Assembly: GCA_031551755.1 (NCBI GenBank)
Contig: JAVBNE010000013.1
Location: 1-64,000 of the forward strand
DNA from: JAVBMU01 sp031551755
Lineage (GTDB): Bacteria > Actinomycetota > Actinomycetes > Actinomycetales > Cellulomonadaceae
Direction: 5' to 3'
Length of the DNA stretch: 64,000 nt
The first letter of the stretch is position 1. Each line of letters opens with the position of its first letter. The notes below the pieces were generated by a model. It ran no database searches and was not told the origin of the DNA. It saw only the letters and a list, made by a program, of their open reading frames with translations. Below, piece after piece: positions 1 through 9,078 of this stretch. Made by a program: the position numbers and the translations under genes.

Positions 1-541
1 ACCCAGCCACCACAACGGCAACCAAACAGCCCACACCCACCAAAACGGCATCGACAAACAAACACACTGTTGAGTTCACAAACAACCACCACACACCCCA
101 CCCCACACCAACCAAGACGCAGAATGAAAGGGGCAACCCACCAACGGCCTTTCGGGCGCAGAGCCCTACCGACTAGAAAGGTGGGATTTACCTGCGGACC
201 AGCCAATGCGCTCTTATGGCGCGCACTGTCCGTTTCTCCAGCAGGCGAACGATCAGAACTCTGACACACGACCAGAGCCCGGGTCAAACCAGAGACGAGT
301 GACGGCCGCCACAACAGCTCATCAGCCCCGGATTGCCGCCGTTTTCCCAGGCGAGGACCGACAAGTCCGCGAGGCGCGGGCGGACAGGTTCGGCAGGCGA
401 GGACCGCCAAATCTGAGCGGAAGCCCGGCCACTGCGCCCGCGAGGTCGGCACCATAGGCGACCCGACAAGGCCCGCATCCACACTCCGACTGTCAGGACA
501 TCAGCGCCCGAACGTCTTACGGGCCTTCGGCGTCAGAGCTG
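1..541 (-). other. Probable rRNA operon leader/promoter region (no protein gene)
   Basis: No credible protein gene lies here. On the minus strand, bases of about 60-95 read GTTTGTGAACTCAACAGTG followed by a T/G-rich run. This resembles the conserved element found in actinobacterial 16S rRNA leaders (known form: TTTGAGAACTCAACAGTG). The 16S gene would then lie just beyond the left edge, transcribed leftward. A 13-bp direct repeat (CAGGCGAGGACCG) occurs at 348-360 and 394-406. A TTGACC hexamer on the minus strand near 288-293 could be a -35 box, but I see no convincing -10 partner. The assignment rests on this motif alone. Confidence 0.45.
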
Positions 542-2251
542 TCAGGGGTTGTACGCCCGGAAGGCGTCGGTGAGCGTCGGCCCGTCCTCGCCGATCCGCC
601 ACACACTCCACCCGTTGGCCGAGGCGATTCCCGAGACGGCACTCGCCGCGAGGTCGGGGTTGCGGTACCTGCCGCCGTCAGACAGTTCGATCGTTCCGTC
701 AGGATGCAGCACGGCGTCATAGCGTTGCCTGCGTCGAGGGCGCGCCCACACAAGCGACGTAGGGGCGCCGATCACCCGGGCCAGGCTCGCCAGATCGGGG
801 TCGTCCTGATCGAGGCGACCCTGGGTGCCGGTCGGCGGATAAGGTTCGGCGACGTCGTCGACATCAGCGAGGCCATCGCTCATCGAGGTGGCCTCACGCG
901 CGGCCCGCCGACCCCCGCGTGAGGTCGCGTCAAACCCGACCCCGGGCAACTCGGCGGTCTTCCCGGTGGATTCCGGCACGCCGGTTCCCCCCGTGCTCGA
1001 CACTGAGGGCACCGCACCTGAAGGGGGTGGAGGCGGCGGCAACTCACTCACTGGGATCTCGGCCGCGCCCACACCGTAAGCCGGTGTCGGCGGCGGCTCC
1101 GGCACCAGGTCGATCGGCTCGGAATGGGTCTGCTCTTCCGGCTGCCACAGCGTCGGCCCGAACGGCCTTTCGCGGCGGCGGTGCGGCACCGTGGCATCCG
1201 GATCGGTGGACAGCTCACCAGGTGGTTCCACGGACTGCTCAGCCATGAAACGTTCACGCCGGGTGCGGAACCGCGGCGCTGACTCCTCGGCGGCCTGCGG
1301 CGACACTCGCGCCTGCGGCTTATCCGGCTCCGTTGTTTCCTTCTGCGGCACGTGCGACCCCAGCGCAGGCTGCGGCACATACGGCCGCGGTATCGACGCC
1401 GAGACCACCGGCACCGGCTCCGACGGGGGCACGGCAGTAGGTGGCGACACCGGTGTCGACCGGGGAACGGTGGTGCTCGGAGTCGGAACCGGCCGCTGCG
1501 GGGCCTCAGTCGGCTGTGCAGGCGGCGGGGGCACCGCCTTGGTGGCCGACGTCGGGGTGTCCTCGTCGGCCCGGGCGTCGGCAAATCCTCTCGTCACCAC
1601 CGGGATCTTCCCGGTCAGTGCACGCCCGACAGCGACCCCATCAGCGAATCCCGGCCCGGCATCCACCTGCGGGACACGGTCCGCCGCCTGCCGACGGGCG
1701 TCGAGCGGGGAAACATCGATATAGCGACGGCCGTCCATCGTGTGCACCACAGCGAGTTGCAGCACGGTCAGCGGCGAGCCGGGCTGCTGCAGGAAGCCGA
1801 CGGCGTCGAGGATCTCCGTGGTCGCCGTCTGACAAAGCAGAATGAGACGCGCACCCGGGGCGCCTGGCGGGGCCTGCGACCGTGTGAGCGGAACGTTGTC
1901 GTAGAAGGTCGCGACGTCGTGCTGGAACGCGGCGGCGCCACCGGGATAGCGGGCTGCCAGATCAGCGCGGGTGAGCTGACCCGCAGCGCCAGCGAACTTG
2001 AGCGCACGAGTCAAGGAGTCCTGGGTGAGCTCGGCCACGACATCGATGACCACCGGCAGTCCCGCCGCGTCCAGGGCCAGCATGTAGGGCTCGCGCGCCG
2101 ACCTGCCCTGGGCGACCGGGAAAACCTGTTCGCCGATCAACCCGGCGAGGTTCCCGTCGACGACCCGCCGTTCCTCCGTCCCGAACCCGCCCTGTGGCAC
2201 GGCAGGAAGCGAGGCGACCGCACCGGTCGCGTCGACCTCGAACAACGGCAT
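542..2251 (-). CDS. Proline-rich protein with C-terminal RAMA-like domain
   Basis: 569 aa. Three parts are visible: an N-terminal globular region (about 1-215), a long Pro/Ser/Thr/Glu-rich, probably disordered linker (about 230-490), and a C-terminal domain (about 497-569). The C-terminal domain has the RAMA/DUF4357 pattern: DGTIEL followed by a glycine turn, then a conserved AAxxVxG helix and NGWxVW. RAMA domains are usually attached to DNA methylases and restriction enzymes. None is encoded nearby, and the N-terminal part shows no methylase motif I recognise. There is no signal peptide or membrane segment. The ATG start is supported by TTGGAG about 10 nt upstream. It is divergent from cofD with a 183-bp gap. 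Cellular role unknown. Confidence 0.75.
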   Translation of the reverse strand: MPLFEVDATGAVASLPAVPQGGFGTEERRVVDGNLAGLIGEQVFPVAQGRSAREPYMLALDAAGLPVVIDVVAELTQDSLTRALKFAGAAGQLTRADLAARYPGGAAAFQHDVATFYDNVPLTRSQAPPGAPGARLILLCQTATTEILDAVGFLQQPGSPLTVLQLAVVHTMDGRRYIDVSPLDARRQAADRVPQVDAGPGFADGVAVGRALTGKIPVVTRGFADARADEDTPTSATKAVPPPPAQPTEAPQRPVPTPSTTVPRSTPVSPPTAVPPSEPVPVVSASIPRPYVPQPALGSHVPQKETTEPDKPQARVSPQAAEESAPRFRTRRERFMAEQSVEPPGELSTDPDATVPHRRRERPFGPTLWQPEEQTHSEPIDLVPEPPPTPAYGVGAAEIPVSELPPPPPPSGAVPSVSSTGGTGVPESTGKTAELPGVGFDATSRGGRRAAREATSMSDGLADVDDVAEPYPPTGTQGRLDQDDPDLASLARVIGAPTSLVWARPRRRQRYDAVLHPDGTIELSDGGRYRNPDLAASAVSGIASANGWSVWRIGEDGPTLTDAFRAYNP

Positions 2252-2434
2252 TGCGCTAACTCCAAGGAGAGTGAGGGGACGACGACCGCAACCAGACTAC
2301 GTCGTCACGTCAAGAGCACGGCGCCAAATCCGCCCGGACAGCACAGCACCTGCGACAACACTCCACATTCACGCGTCTACAGCCCCTTTTCGTGCACCGA
2401 CCTTGGCGCCGCGCACCGACGTAGGCTCGTGTTC

Positions 2435-3382
2435 GTGACCGAGAACAGCAGGAATGCGATCGTCGAGTCGGTGACGGTGATCGCCGGCGGAGTCGGCGGA
2501 GCAAAGCTCTCCGACGGTTTCCTGCGTGCCGGCACGGACCTGACAGTGATCGTCAACACCGCCGACGACATCGTTTTGCACGGCCTGGACATCAGCCCCG
2601 ACCTTGACACGGTGATGTACACACTCGCCGGGATGGTCAACCCGCAGACCGGCTGGGGCGTGGAGGGCGACACCGTCAACACACTGGAAGGTTTGCGTCG
2701 GCTCGGCGAAGACACCTGGTTCCTGCTCGGCGACCGCGACTTCGCGACCCACATCGCGCGCACCGTCCGCCGACGAGCGGGTGCCACGCTGGCCGAGGTC
2801 ACCACCCAGCTGGTGAACGCCCTGGGCATCAACGCACGACTGTTGCCCATGACCAACGACCCCGTCGCGACACTCGTCGACACCCCGGACGGCCGGTGGG
2901 GCTTCCAGAAGTACTTCGTCGCCCGCCGCCATCAGGATCACGTGCTCGCGCTGACCTACTCGGGGGTGGAGCAGGCAACCCCAGCACCGGGGGTCCTCGA
3001 GGCCATCGCGACGGCCGGGCTAGTGGTCATCGCACCGTCCAACCCGCTGCTCTCGGTGGCTCCCGTCCTCGCGGTGCCCGGTATCCGCTCGGCGCTGGCG
3101 GACACCTCGGCGCGCCGGATCGCGGTCAGCCCGATCGTGGCCGGTCGAGCGCTCAAGGGACCGGCGGCCGCGGTTCTCGCGGCCCAGGGGCATGAGGTCT
3201 CGGCGCTGGGTGTCGCACGCCTGTACGCCGGGCTCGTCGACACCATGTGCATCGACGAGGCAGATGCCGCCCTCGCTCCCGCCATCGAGAATCTGGGGAT
3301 GAGCGTGCTGGTGGCCCAGACCGTGATGGACGCCGGCCCCGGGCGCGAACGCCTCGCCCGGCAGCTTCTCCTAGCCCCGTGA
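2435..3382 (+). CDS. cofD: CofD/FbiA, 2-phospho-L-lactate transferase (coenzyme F420 synthesis)
   Basis: 315 aa. It transfers the phospholactyl (or enolpyruvyl-phospho) group from its guanylated donor to the deazaflavin Fo, forming F420-0 (or its dehydro form). Seen: the N-terminal nucleotide-binding motif GGVGGAKLSDGF, the family block NTADDIVLHGLDISPDLD, and the GDRDFATH region. The start is a GTG preceded by a TAGGCT box at 2422-2427 with a 7-nt spacer, which indicates a leaderless transcript. A second in-frame GTG at 2471 would give a shorter protein starting at VTVIAGG. The stop codon overlaps the cofC start (GTGA), so the two genes are translationally coupled. F420-0 gamma-glutamyl ligase (FbiB/CofE) is not in this window. 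Confidence 0.93.
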   Translation: MTENSRNAIVESVTVIAGGVGGAKLSDGFLRAGTDLTVIVNTADDIVLHGLDISPDLDTVMYTLAGMVNPQTGWGVEGDTVNTLEGLRRLGEDTWFLLGDRDFATHIARTVRRRAGATLAEVTTQLVNALGINARLLPMTNDPVATLVDTPDGRWGFQKYFVARRHQDHVLALTYSGVEQATPAPGVLEAIATAGLVVIAPSNPLLSVAPVLAVPGIRSALADTSARRIAVSPIVAGRALKGPAAAVLAAQGHEVSALGVARLYAGLVDTMCIDEADAALAPAIENLGMSVLVAQTVMDAGPGRERLARQLLLAP

Positions 3383-4131
3383 CGGCTCACGGCGTCGTCG
3401 CTCTCGTGGCCTTGCGGACCGGAGCCGCGGGGAAGTCCCGGTTGTCCACCCAGTTGGATGCGTCGACACGGCACGAGTTGGTCACCGCCATGGCCCGCCG
3501 CACGGTCAAGACGCTGCTCACAAGTGTCGGCAAGGTCGTGGTGGTCTCCCCCGAGGCCCGGTGGGCTCGGGAGAGTCTGGCTCCCCTCCAGCCGCATCGG
3601 GTCGAGGTGATCGCGCAGCCGTGCACGGTCGTGGGGTTGAATGCGGCCCTTGATCATGGTCGACGGTTCATCCGCGACGGCGGCAGCGTCCGCGGGAGCC
3701 GGGGTGCGAACCCAGACGTCCGGGACCGCGGTGCCGGTGAGGCCGACGGCAGACACCGCGACGCCGATGGCGAACACGGTGACCTTCGGTTGCTCATCGC
3801 CCACGCCGACCTACCGGCCCTCACTCCCGATGACGTCGTCGCCGTCCTGAGCCCTGGTGGCGACGTGGTCTGCGCGACGGATCGCCCCGGCCTGGGCACG
3901 AACATGCTGGCGCTCACCGCGAGCCAACCGTTCACCTTCCGGTTCGGACCCGGAAGCCTGGCAGCTCATCGCCGGGAGGCGGCCGATCGCGGGCTGCGGT
4001 TCGGCGTCGTCGAGCGGGTGGGCTCTGCCCACGACTTGGACACCGCAGCCGACTGGGCTGCCTTGCCGGGTCAGGCCCGGGCGGAGCTGTTGGGACAGGT
4101 TCCGGGGCTGGCGGTCCTGCCGACCGGCTGA
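3379..4131 (+). CDS. cofC: CofC/FbiD, phospholactate/PEP guanylyltransferase
   Basis: 250 aa. It makes the GDP-activated donor used by CofD from GTP and 2-phospholactate or phosphoenolpyruvate. Family features are visible: the N-terminal LRTGAAGKSRLS nucleotide-binding stretch, the ADLPAL block, and the GTNMLAL / FRFGPGSLAAHR region. The GTG start overlaps the cofD stop by 4 bp. Compared with typical CofC there is an extra hydrophilic D/R/G-rich segment at about residues 98-122, just before the LLIAHADLP strand. It may be a surface loop insertion. Downstream there is no obvious third F420 gene. Confidence 0.9.
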   Translation: MTAHGVVALVALRTGAAGKSRLSTQLDASTRHELVTAMARRTVKTLLTSVGKVVVVSPEARWARESLAPLQPHRVEVIAQPCTVVGLNAALDHGRRFIRDGGSVRGSRGANPDVRDRGAGEADGRHRDADGEHGDLRLLIAHADLPALTPDDVVAVLSPGGDVVCATDRPGLGTNMLALTASQPFTFRFGPGSLAAHRREAADRGLRFGVVERVGSAHDLDTAADWAALPGQARAELLGQVPGLAVLPTG

Positions 4132-4224
4132 CGCAGGGGTTCAACCCGCCTCAACCTTCTCGTCAGGCGACACGCTGCGACGACCTCCTGGCCACTTTGC
4201 ATACCGATCGAACCAGCCGACACC

Positions 4225-4842
4225 TCACGAATCGGAATGATCGCCCCAGTCACCCCGGTGCACCATCTCAGACAACGGCCGCCGGGCGCGTCGCCGGGGC
4301 GATCCGCTCACAACCGCCACCCGATCAGGGTGCCCGACCGCGATCACACCCGTGGTCGCGTACTCGTCCGGCACACCGAACGCCGCCCGGAGCCCGTCGA
4401 CACGTTCGGCAGGTACCCCGAAGAAGCAGGCACCCAGCCCTTCGTCGACCGCCGTCTGAAGCATCAACAGCGCGGCCATGCCGGCGTCGACGTGCCAGTA
4501 CGGCACATCCCACCGCGCGCCACCACGTCCACCGGCCGCCTTGTCATCCTCCGCATAGCGGCGCAGATAGGCGGCCTCGGAGGTGAGGACGACGATGAGG
4601 ACGGGGGCGGTCCGCATCCCGGCGAGCCAGGCGCTCGGCTCACCTTCGCCCGCCGTCACCGACCAGAACCGTTCGACATCGGTCAGCTTGTCCAGTACCA
4701 AGAAGGCCCAGCCCTGGGTGAAGCCCGCATTCGGGGCTCGCACCGCGTTTCCCAGCATCCGTTCGACGACGGCGGAGTCGACCGGCGCTGCGGTGAACCG
4801 GCGGTGCATCCGCCGACGTCGCACCACCTCGCGGAACTCCAC
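4225..4842 (-). CDS. Nitroreductase family protein
   Basis: 205 aa, probably an FMN-dependent oxidoreductase. The N-terminal REVVRRRRMHRRFTAAPV block is the classic nitroreductase flavin-binding segment. ApNAGFTQGWAF and DEGLGACFFGVPAERVDGLR complete the fold signature, and the length is normal. It lies 3 bp after the stop-to-start junction with the large FAD/Fe-S dehydrogenase on the same strand, so the two are probably cotranscribed. The C-terminal domain of the F420 ligase FbiB is also nitroreductase-like, but there is no N-terminal ligase domain here. A role in F420 synthesis is therefore not supported beyond proximity to cofDC. Confidence 0.85.
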   Translation of the reverse strand: MEFREVVRRRRMHRRFTAAPVDSAVVERMLGNAVRAPNAGFTQGWAFLVLDKLTDVERFWSVTAGEGEPSAWLAGMRTAPVLIVVLTSEAAYLRRYAEDDKAAGGRGGARWDVPYWHVDAGMAALLMLQTAVDEGLGACFFGVPAERVDGLRAAFGVPDEYATTGVIAVGHPDRVAVVSGSPRRRARRPLSEMVHRGDWGDHSDS

Positions 4843-4845
4843 GCC

Positions 4846-7800
4846 TTACGGTTCCTCCACCCGGCAACCGGCTCCAGGACCCTGCGCCTGCGGACCGTAG
4901 CCGGCCAGGGCGGCGAGCGCCGGATCAAGCCTCTCGGCGATCACCTCCGCGAGTGCCTTCCCTCGCTTGCCCGCCAGGTCATGGGCCTGCGTCCGGCAGG
5001 AGAAGCCGTCGGCCAGGAAGATCGTGCTGTCCTCAGCCGCTCGCAGCGCGGGCAGTAGCGCGTTCTCGGCGACAGCTACGGAGACGTCGTAATGGCCCTG
5101 CTGCATCCCGAAGTTCCCGGCCAGCCCGCAGCAGCCCGCCAGCACCTCGATCTGCGCACCGGCATCGCGCAGCAACCGCTCGTCGGCGTCGAATCCCATC
5201 ACCGCATGCTGGTGGCAATGCGGTTGCACGACGGCGGTCACGTCGCTCAGGTCGGGCATGGCCCAGCCTGACTCCGGTCCGGGTGCGGTCTCCGGTTTTG
5301 TGAGTAGCTCCGCGAGCGTGTGGACGCCGTCGGCGATGGCCTGGGCCCGTGGATCGTCCGGGAAGAGGTCGAGAAGATCGGAACGCAGGACTGCGGTGCA
5401 GGACGGCTCCAGACCGACGATCGGGACGCGGTTGACCGCGAGCGGACCCAGTGTCTTGAGCAGCACGCTCAGGCGTTTGCGCGCACCGTCCAGCTGGCCG
5501 GTGCTGATCCAGGTCAGCCCGCAACAGGCGCCACCACGCAGGACGACCACCTCGTATCCGGCGGCCGTCAGCACCGCGGCGGCCGAGGTGAGGACCGACG
5601 GCGACATGGAGTCGTTGAAGGAGTCAACCCACAACACGACGCGCCTTCTCAGTTGAGGAAATCCCGCGTCCAACGCCCACCGGGACTCGGCAACGGCCCG
5701 GCGGCCGGGTTGGCGCCACCAGCCCGTGCGGGCATCGCCCCGGTACCACCACCAGGTGGAGAAGCGCTTCCGGGCGAAGGGTGGGATTCCCCGCCGGGGG
5801 TCCATCCCGCCGACTTTGAGCACGGTGCGGGCGATCGTCCGGCGACGCAGCAGCGCATTGGCCAACCGGGGTGCCATCCCGGCCAGCCGGGTCCACATCG
5901 GCAAGCGCCCCAGCGAGTAGTGGTCGCGGGGACGACGCCGGCCGGCGTACGCCCGGTGCAGTACCTCGGATTTGTACCGCGCCATGTCCACGCCGGCCGG
6001 GCAGTCACTGGAACATGCCTTACAGGACAGGCACAGATCCAGGCTCTCGAGCACCTCGGGAGAACTCAGGCCCGCGACGAGGGAGCCGTTGATCGCCTCC
6101 TGGAGTACCCGCGCCCGGCCACGCGTGACGTCCTTCTCGTCCTTCGTCGCCCGGTAGGAGGGGCACATAAAGCCGCCCGCCTCATGAGTGTCCGCCCGGC
6201 ATTTGCCCACACCCACGCAACGGTGCACCGCTTTGGTGAGATCAAAGTCGTCCTCAGCCAGTGCGAATCCCTGGAAACCAGCCCGCTTCGCCACCTGGGA
6301 AGCCGACGCGGTCACCACCGTTGGGACCGGCAACGCGGCCGGTCGGCGGAGGTCCGCGTCCACCGCCGCGGGGTCGACCACGATGCCGGGGTTGAGCAGG
6401 TTTTGTGGGTCGAAGAGCGCCTTGATCTGCTCCATCAGGTGGATGGCCTCCGCCGAGTACATCTCCGGCAGGAGGGCTGACCGTGCCCGCCCGTCGCCGT
6501 GTTCTCCGGACAGCGATCCGCCGTGCCGAGCGACCAGCCGGGCCGCGTCGAGCATGAATGCCGCGAACACCGAACCGGAAGCCATCGGGAAGTCGATCCG
6601 TAAGTGGACGCAGCCGTCACCGAAATGCCCGTACGGCAAGCCGTCCACCCCGTAGCGGGCCATCAGAGCATCGAGGTCGCGCAGGTACGCACCGAGCGCC
6701 CGCGGCGGCACTGCCGAGTCCTCCCAACCCGGCCAGGCCTGTGCACCTGCGGGCGTCCGCCCGGCAAGCCCCGCGCCATCGGCACGAATCCGCCACATCT
6801 TTGTCGCCTCAGGACCGGCGGGCAGAATCATCGACGCAGTCGTCGAGGCCGCTGCCACAATCGCCTCGGCGCGGGCCTGCGCCTGTTCCGGTGTCTGCCC
6901 TCCCACCTCGACCATCAACCATCCGGCGCCCGGCGGCAGCATCGGCACGGACTCCGGCCCATGGTGCTGTCGCACCACATCCACCAGTCGCGCGTCGAGT
7001 CCCTCCACGGCGAGCGGCTCGAGGCCCAACAGCGCGGGGACGTCATCGGCCGCGCTCGGCATGTCGCAGTAGCCCAGGACGACGAGTGTCGGCTGGCTCG
7101 GGATCTGCACGAGCCGGACTTCGGCCTCGAGGACCGTAACCAGGGTTCCTTCGGTGCCGACGAGCATCTTCGCCAGGTCCGAACCGTTCTCGGGGAGCAG
7201 GTGTTCTAAGGAGTAGCCCGAAACCTGCCGCCCGAACCGCCCGAACTCGGTGCGGATCAGAGCCAGGTTGTCACGCACCAGCTCCGCCAATCCCGGGACG
7301 ACGGCAAAAGACGGATCGCCCGCACCTGCGGTGAACCGCCGCCCGGTGCCGTCACGCACATCCAGCGAGATCACGTTGTCGGCCGTGCGGCCGTAAGCGA
7401 CGGCATGCGGCCCGCAGGCGTTGTTTCCGATCATGCCGCCGAAGGTGGCGCGGTTCTGCGTGGACGGGTCCGGCCCGAATCTCAACCCGTGCATGGCCGC
7501 CGCGCGCTGTAGGTCGGCCATGACGAGCCCCGGTTGGACGCGTGCACTCGCGGATTCCGGGTCGATCTCGAGCACGTCGTTCAGATGCCGCGAGAAATCC
7601 AACACGATGCCGCTGCCGACGGCGTTTCCGGCTACCGAGGTGCCACCGCCACGCGAGGTCACCGGCACACCCAGCTCGCCTGCCATGTCGAGGACCGCGA
7701 TGACATCATCCGTGTTCTGCGGGAAAACCACGACATCAGGCACGACGCGGTAATTTGATGCATCCGTGGAGTATTCAGCGCGGCAACGGGAAGAAATGTC

Positions 7801-7929
7801 GACAGCGCCCGTGACGGAGGTGCGAAGAGCCTCCGCAAGCGCCTTCCGAGCCGTCTGCGCGGCAGCAGCGGCTACCGACGCGTCAGGGCCGAGGTCGACG
7901 CCGCGCTTGCGCTTTGGCTGGGAGGACAC
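4846..7929 (-). CDS. FAD- and [4Fe-4S]-dependent D-2-hydroxyacid dehydrogenase (YdiJ/GlpC-like fusion)
   Basis: 1027 aa. The N-terminal half is a PCMH-type FAD domain: RGGGTSVAGNAVG followed by FGGMIGNNACG. Next come the FAD-oxidase C-terminal domain and a ferredoxin-like section with CVGVGKC and CLSCKACSSDCP clusters. The C-terminus has two CCG heterodisulfide-reductase-type repeats (GGACCGL and LAGCCGLAGNFG). This order matches the YdiJ-type oxidoreductases that oxidise D-lactate or D-2-hydroxyglutarate and pass electrons to the membrane chain. The GTG start at 7929 is preferred because a CAGGAT -10-like box lies 7 nt upstream (leaderless). An upstream in-frame start at 8001 would add 24 low-complexity residues. 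The substrate is inferred only at family level. Confidence 0.9.
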   Translation of the reverse strand: MSSQPKRKRGVDLGPDASVAAAAAQTARKALAEALRTSVTGAVDISSRCRAEYSTDASNYRVVPDVVVFPQNTDDVIAVLDMAGELGVPVTSRGGGTSVAGNAVGSGIVLDFSRHLNDVLEIDPESASARVQPGLVMADLQRAAAMHGLRFGPDPSTQNRATFGGMIGNNACGPHAVAYGRTADNVISLDVRDGTGRRFTAGAGDPSFAVVPGLAELVRDNLALIRTEFGRFGRQVSGYSLEHLLPENGSDLAKMLVGTEGTLVTVLEAEVRLVQIPSQPTLVVLGYCDMPSAADDVPALLGLEPLAVEGLDARLVDVVRQHHGPESVPMLPPGAGWLMVEVGGQTPEQAQARAEAIVAAASTTASMILPAGPEATKMWRIRADGAGLAGRTPAGAQAWPGWEDSAVPPRALGAYLRDLDALMARYGVDGLPYGHFGDGCVHLRIDFPMASGSVFAAFMLDAARLVARHGGSLSGEHGDGRARSALLPEMYSAEAIHLMEQIKALFDPQNLLNPGIVVDPAAVDADLRRPAALPVPTVVTASASQVAKRAGFQGFALAEDDFDLTKAVHRCVGVGKCRADTHEAGGFMCPSYRATKDEKDVTRGRARVLQEAINGSLVAGLSSPEVLESLDLCLSCKACSSDCPAGVDMARYKSEVLHRAYAGRRRPRDHYSLGRLPMWTRLAGMAPRLANALLRRRTIARTVLKVGGMDPRRGIPPFARKRFSTWWWYRGDARTGWWRQPGRRAVAESRWALDAGFPQLRRRVVLWVDSFNDSMSPSVLTSAAAVLTAAGYEVVVLRGGACCGLTWISTGQLDGARKRLSVLLKTLGPLAVNRVPIVGLEPSCTAVLRSDLLDLFPDDPRAQAIADGVHTLAELLTKPETAPGPESGWAMPDLSDVTAVVQPHCHQHAVMGFDADERLLRDAGAQIEVLAGCCGLAGNFGMQQGHYDVSVAVAENALLPALRAAEDSTIFLADGFSCRTQAHDLAGKRGKALAEVIAERLDPALAALAGYGPQAQGPGAGCRVEEP

Positions 7930-8012
7930 AGGGACAATCCTGCCATCGCTTGCGCCCCGCGCGGGCCACGGCCGCAGACGAGCGGGGCCGATCGGCGTCA
8001 TTGCCCCGATCG

Positions 8013-8035
8013 ACCCCGCCCCTGTCAGACGGGGT
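8013..8035. terminator. Small G/C hairpin downstream of the secreted-protein gene
   Basis: ACCCCG at 8013-8018 pairs with CGGGGT at 8030-8035. It sits between the stop of the secreted protein (8041) and the start of the FAD dehydrogenase (7929), on the transcribed minus strand. There is no clear U-tract. Confidence 0.35.
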
Positions 8036-8040
8036 GTTCG

Positions 8041-8787
8041 TCAGCCCGTCGTGCCTCGAGGCCGGTACACGATGGACGACGACCGCCTGTCCATCGCCCC
8101 CATCGACGCACACCCGGGCTTGCAGTTGATCCGATCACCCTTGTAATAGTCCACGTCATACAGCGTCACCCAGCAGTTCACCATCGCATCGGCCGACCTC
8201 GTCTTGCCATTCCACAGGTAGGGCGACAGTTTCGGGAAGCCGAAGGTGACACCCCGGCAACCGACGGTGGTCCTGCCCCACATCATCTTGAAATTGCCGT
8301 AGTACGAGGTCTTCTCGTAGATCAGGCCGAGCACCCGGTGGTTCTTGAGGTCGACCGGGGAGTTGGCGGCGGCCCCGTTGATGCTGGCCGCGCTCGAACC
8401 GCCTTGCACGGCGGCCGCCAGCTGCGCGTCAGCCTGCTTGTTCACCTCGTCCGCGAGCTTCGAAATCTCCGCCCCGGTCTTTCCCACGACCTGCGATTCC
8501 GCCACCGGGATACCAGTGATGTACGTCAGCGCCTGCGCTGCGTTGTCGAAACAGACCTCAGGATTGCCCTCCATGAGGTCCGGGTTCTGACCGGGCTCAA
8601 GCGTCACCGCCTCGATGGTGCAGACCGGTTCGGTTCCTGTCTTAGTGGCTGTGCCATCAACCCAGGTCTGCGAGGACAGGTCGGGCGTCTCGGCAGCGAC
8701 CGCCGATCCCATCAGCCCGGTTCCCACCGAGCCGACCAAGAGCCCGATGGCCCCCAAGGCCAGGACCCGATACGTGCGTCTCTTCAT
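8041..8787 (-). CDS. Secreted protein of unknown function, Cys-rich C-terminus
   Basis: 248 aa. A clear Sec signal peptide (MKRRTYRVLALGAIGLLVGSVG, cleavage likely after AVAA, residue about 31) is preceded by a strong GGAAGGAG ribosome site. The mature protein has a helical, Ala-rich middle (about 105-140) and a C-terminal domain with YYGNFKMMW, GCRGVTFGFP and NCWVTLYDVDYYKGD. These recall the beta/gamma-crystallin-like inhibitor I36 fold, but I would not assign that. Four cysteines in the last 75 residues could form disulfides. The gene stands alone with its own upstream region, so it is probably monocistronic. Confidence 0.8.
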   Translation of the reverse strand: MKRRTYRVLALGAIGLLVGSVGTGLMGSAVAAETPDLSSQTWVDGTATKTGTEPVCTIEAVTLEPGQNPDLMEGNPEVCFDNAAQALTYITGIPVAESQVVGKTGAEISKLADEVNKQADAQLAAAVQGGSSAASINGAAANSPVDLKNHRVLGLIYEKTSYYGNFKMMWGRTTVGCRGVTFGFPKLSPYLWNGKTRSADAMVNCWVTLYDVDYYKGDRINCKPGCASMGAMDRRSSSIVYRPRGTTG

Positions 8788-9078
8788 GATTCTCCTTCCG
8801 GAAGGCCATAGCTACCTACGGGCATTCCAGTGCTCTGTGGCGAATGGGATGTCATGCCGAACATGCACCACGTGACACCCAAGGGTAGACAACCAGATTT
8901 ACTATGAATCATCAAGTTTTCCGTAGTTCGGTAAGTTTCGTGGGAGGTTCAGCACGGTTGCCGTGGCAGCCTCGCTGTCTCAACAGCGCTTAGTTACGGT
9001 GCAGTCGAGAGCACCACCACATATGGCCGCACATGGGGAAAGTCTGGATACGAACCCCCTGACTTCGGGAGACCGTCC
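8788..9078. other. Divergent intergenic region with an AT-rich patch
   Basis: This 291-bp region separates the divergent secreted-protein and protease genes. Bases 8890-8935 are unusually A/T-rich for this genome and probably contain the promoters. I could not pick -35/-10 pairs with confidence. No small gene is supported. Confidence 0.4.

Noticed and set aside
1352..2434. Long plus-strand open frame running into cofD
   Set aside because: It is the shadow of the minus-strand RAMA-domain gene. Its translation is Arg-rich without domain structure. cofD has its own leaderless start at 2435.
4225..4842. Nitroreductase as the FbiB domain of F420 synthesis
   Set aside because: It lacks the N-terminal gamma-glutamyl ligase domain and sits in a different transcription unit, on the opposite strand to cofDC.
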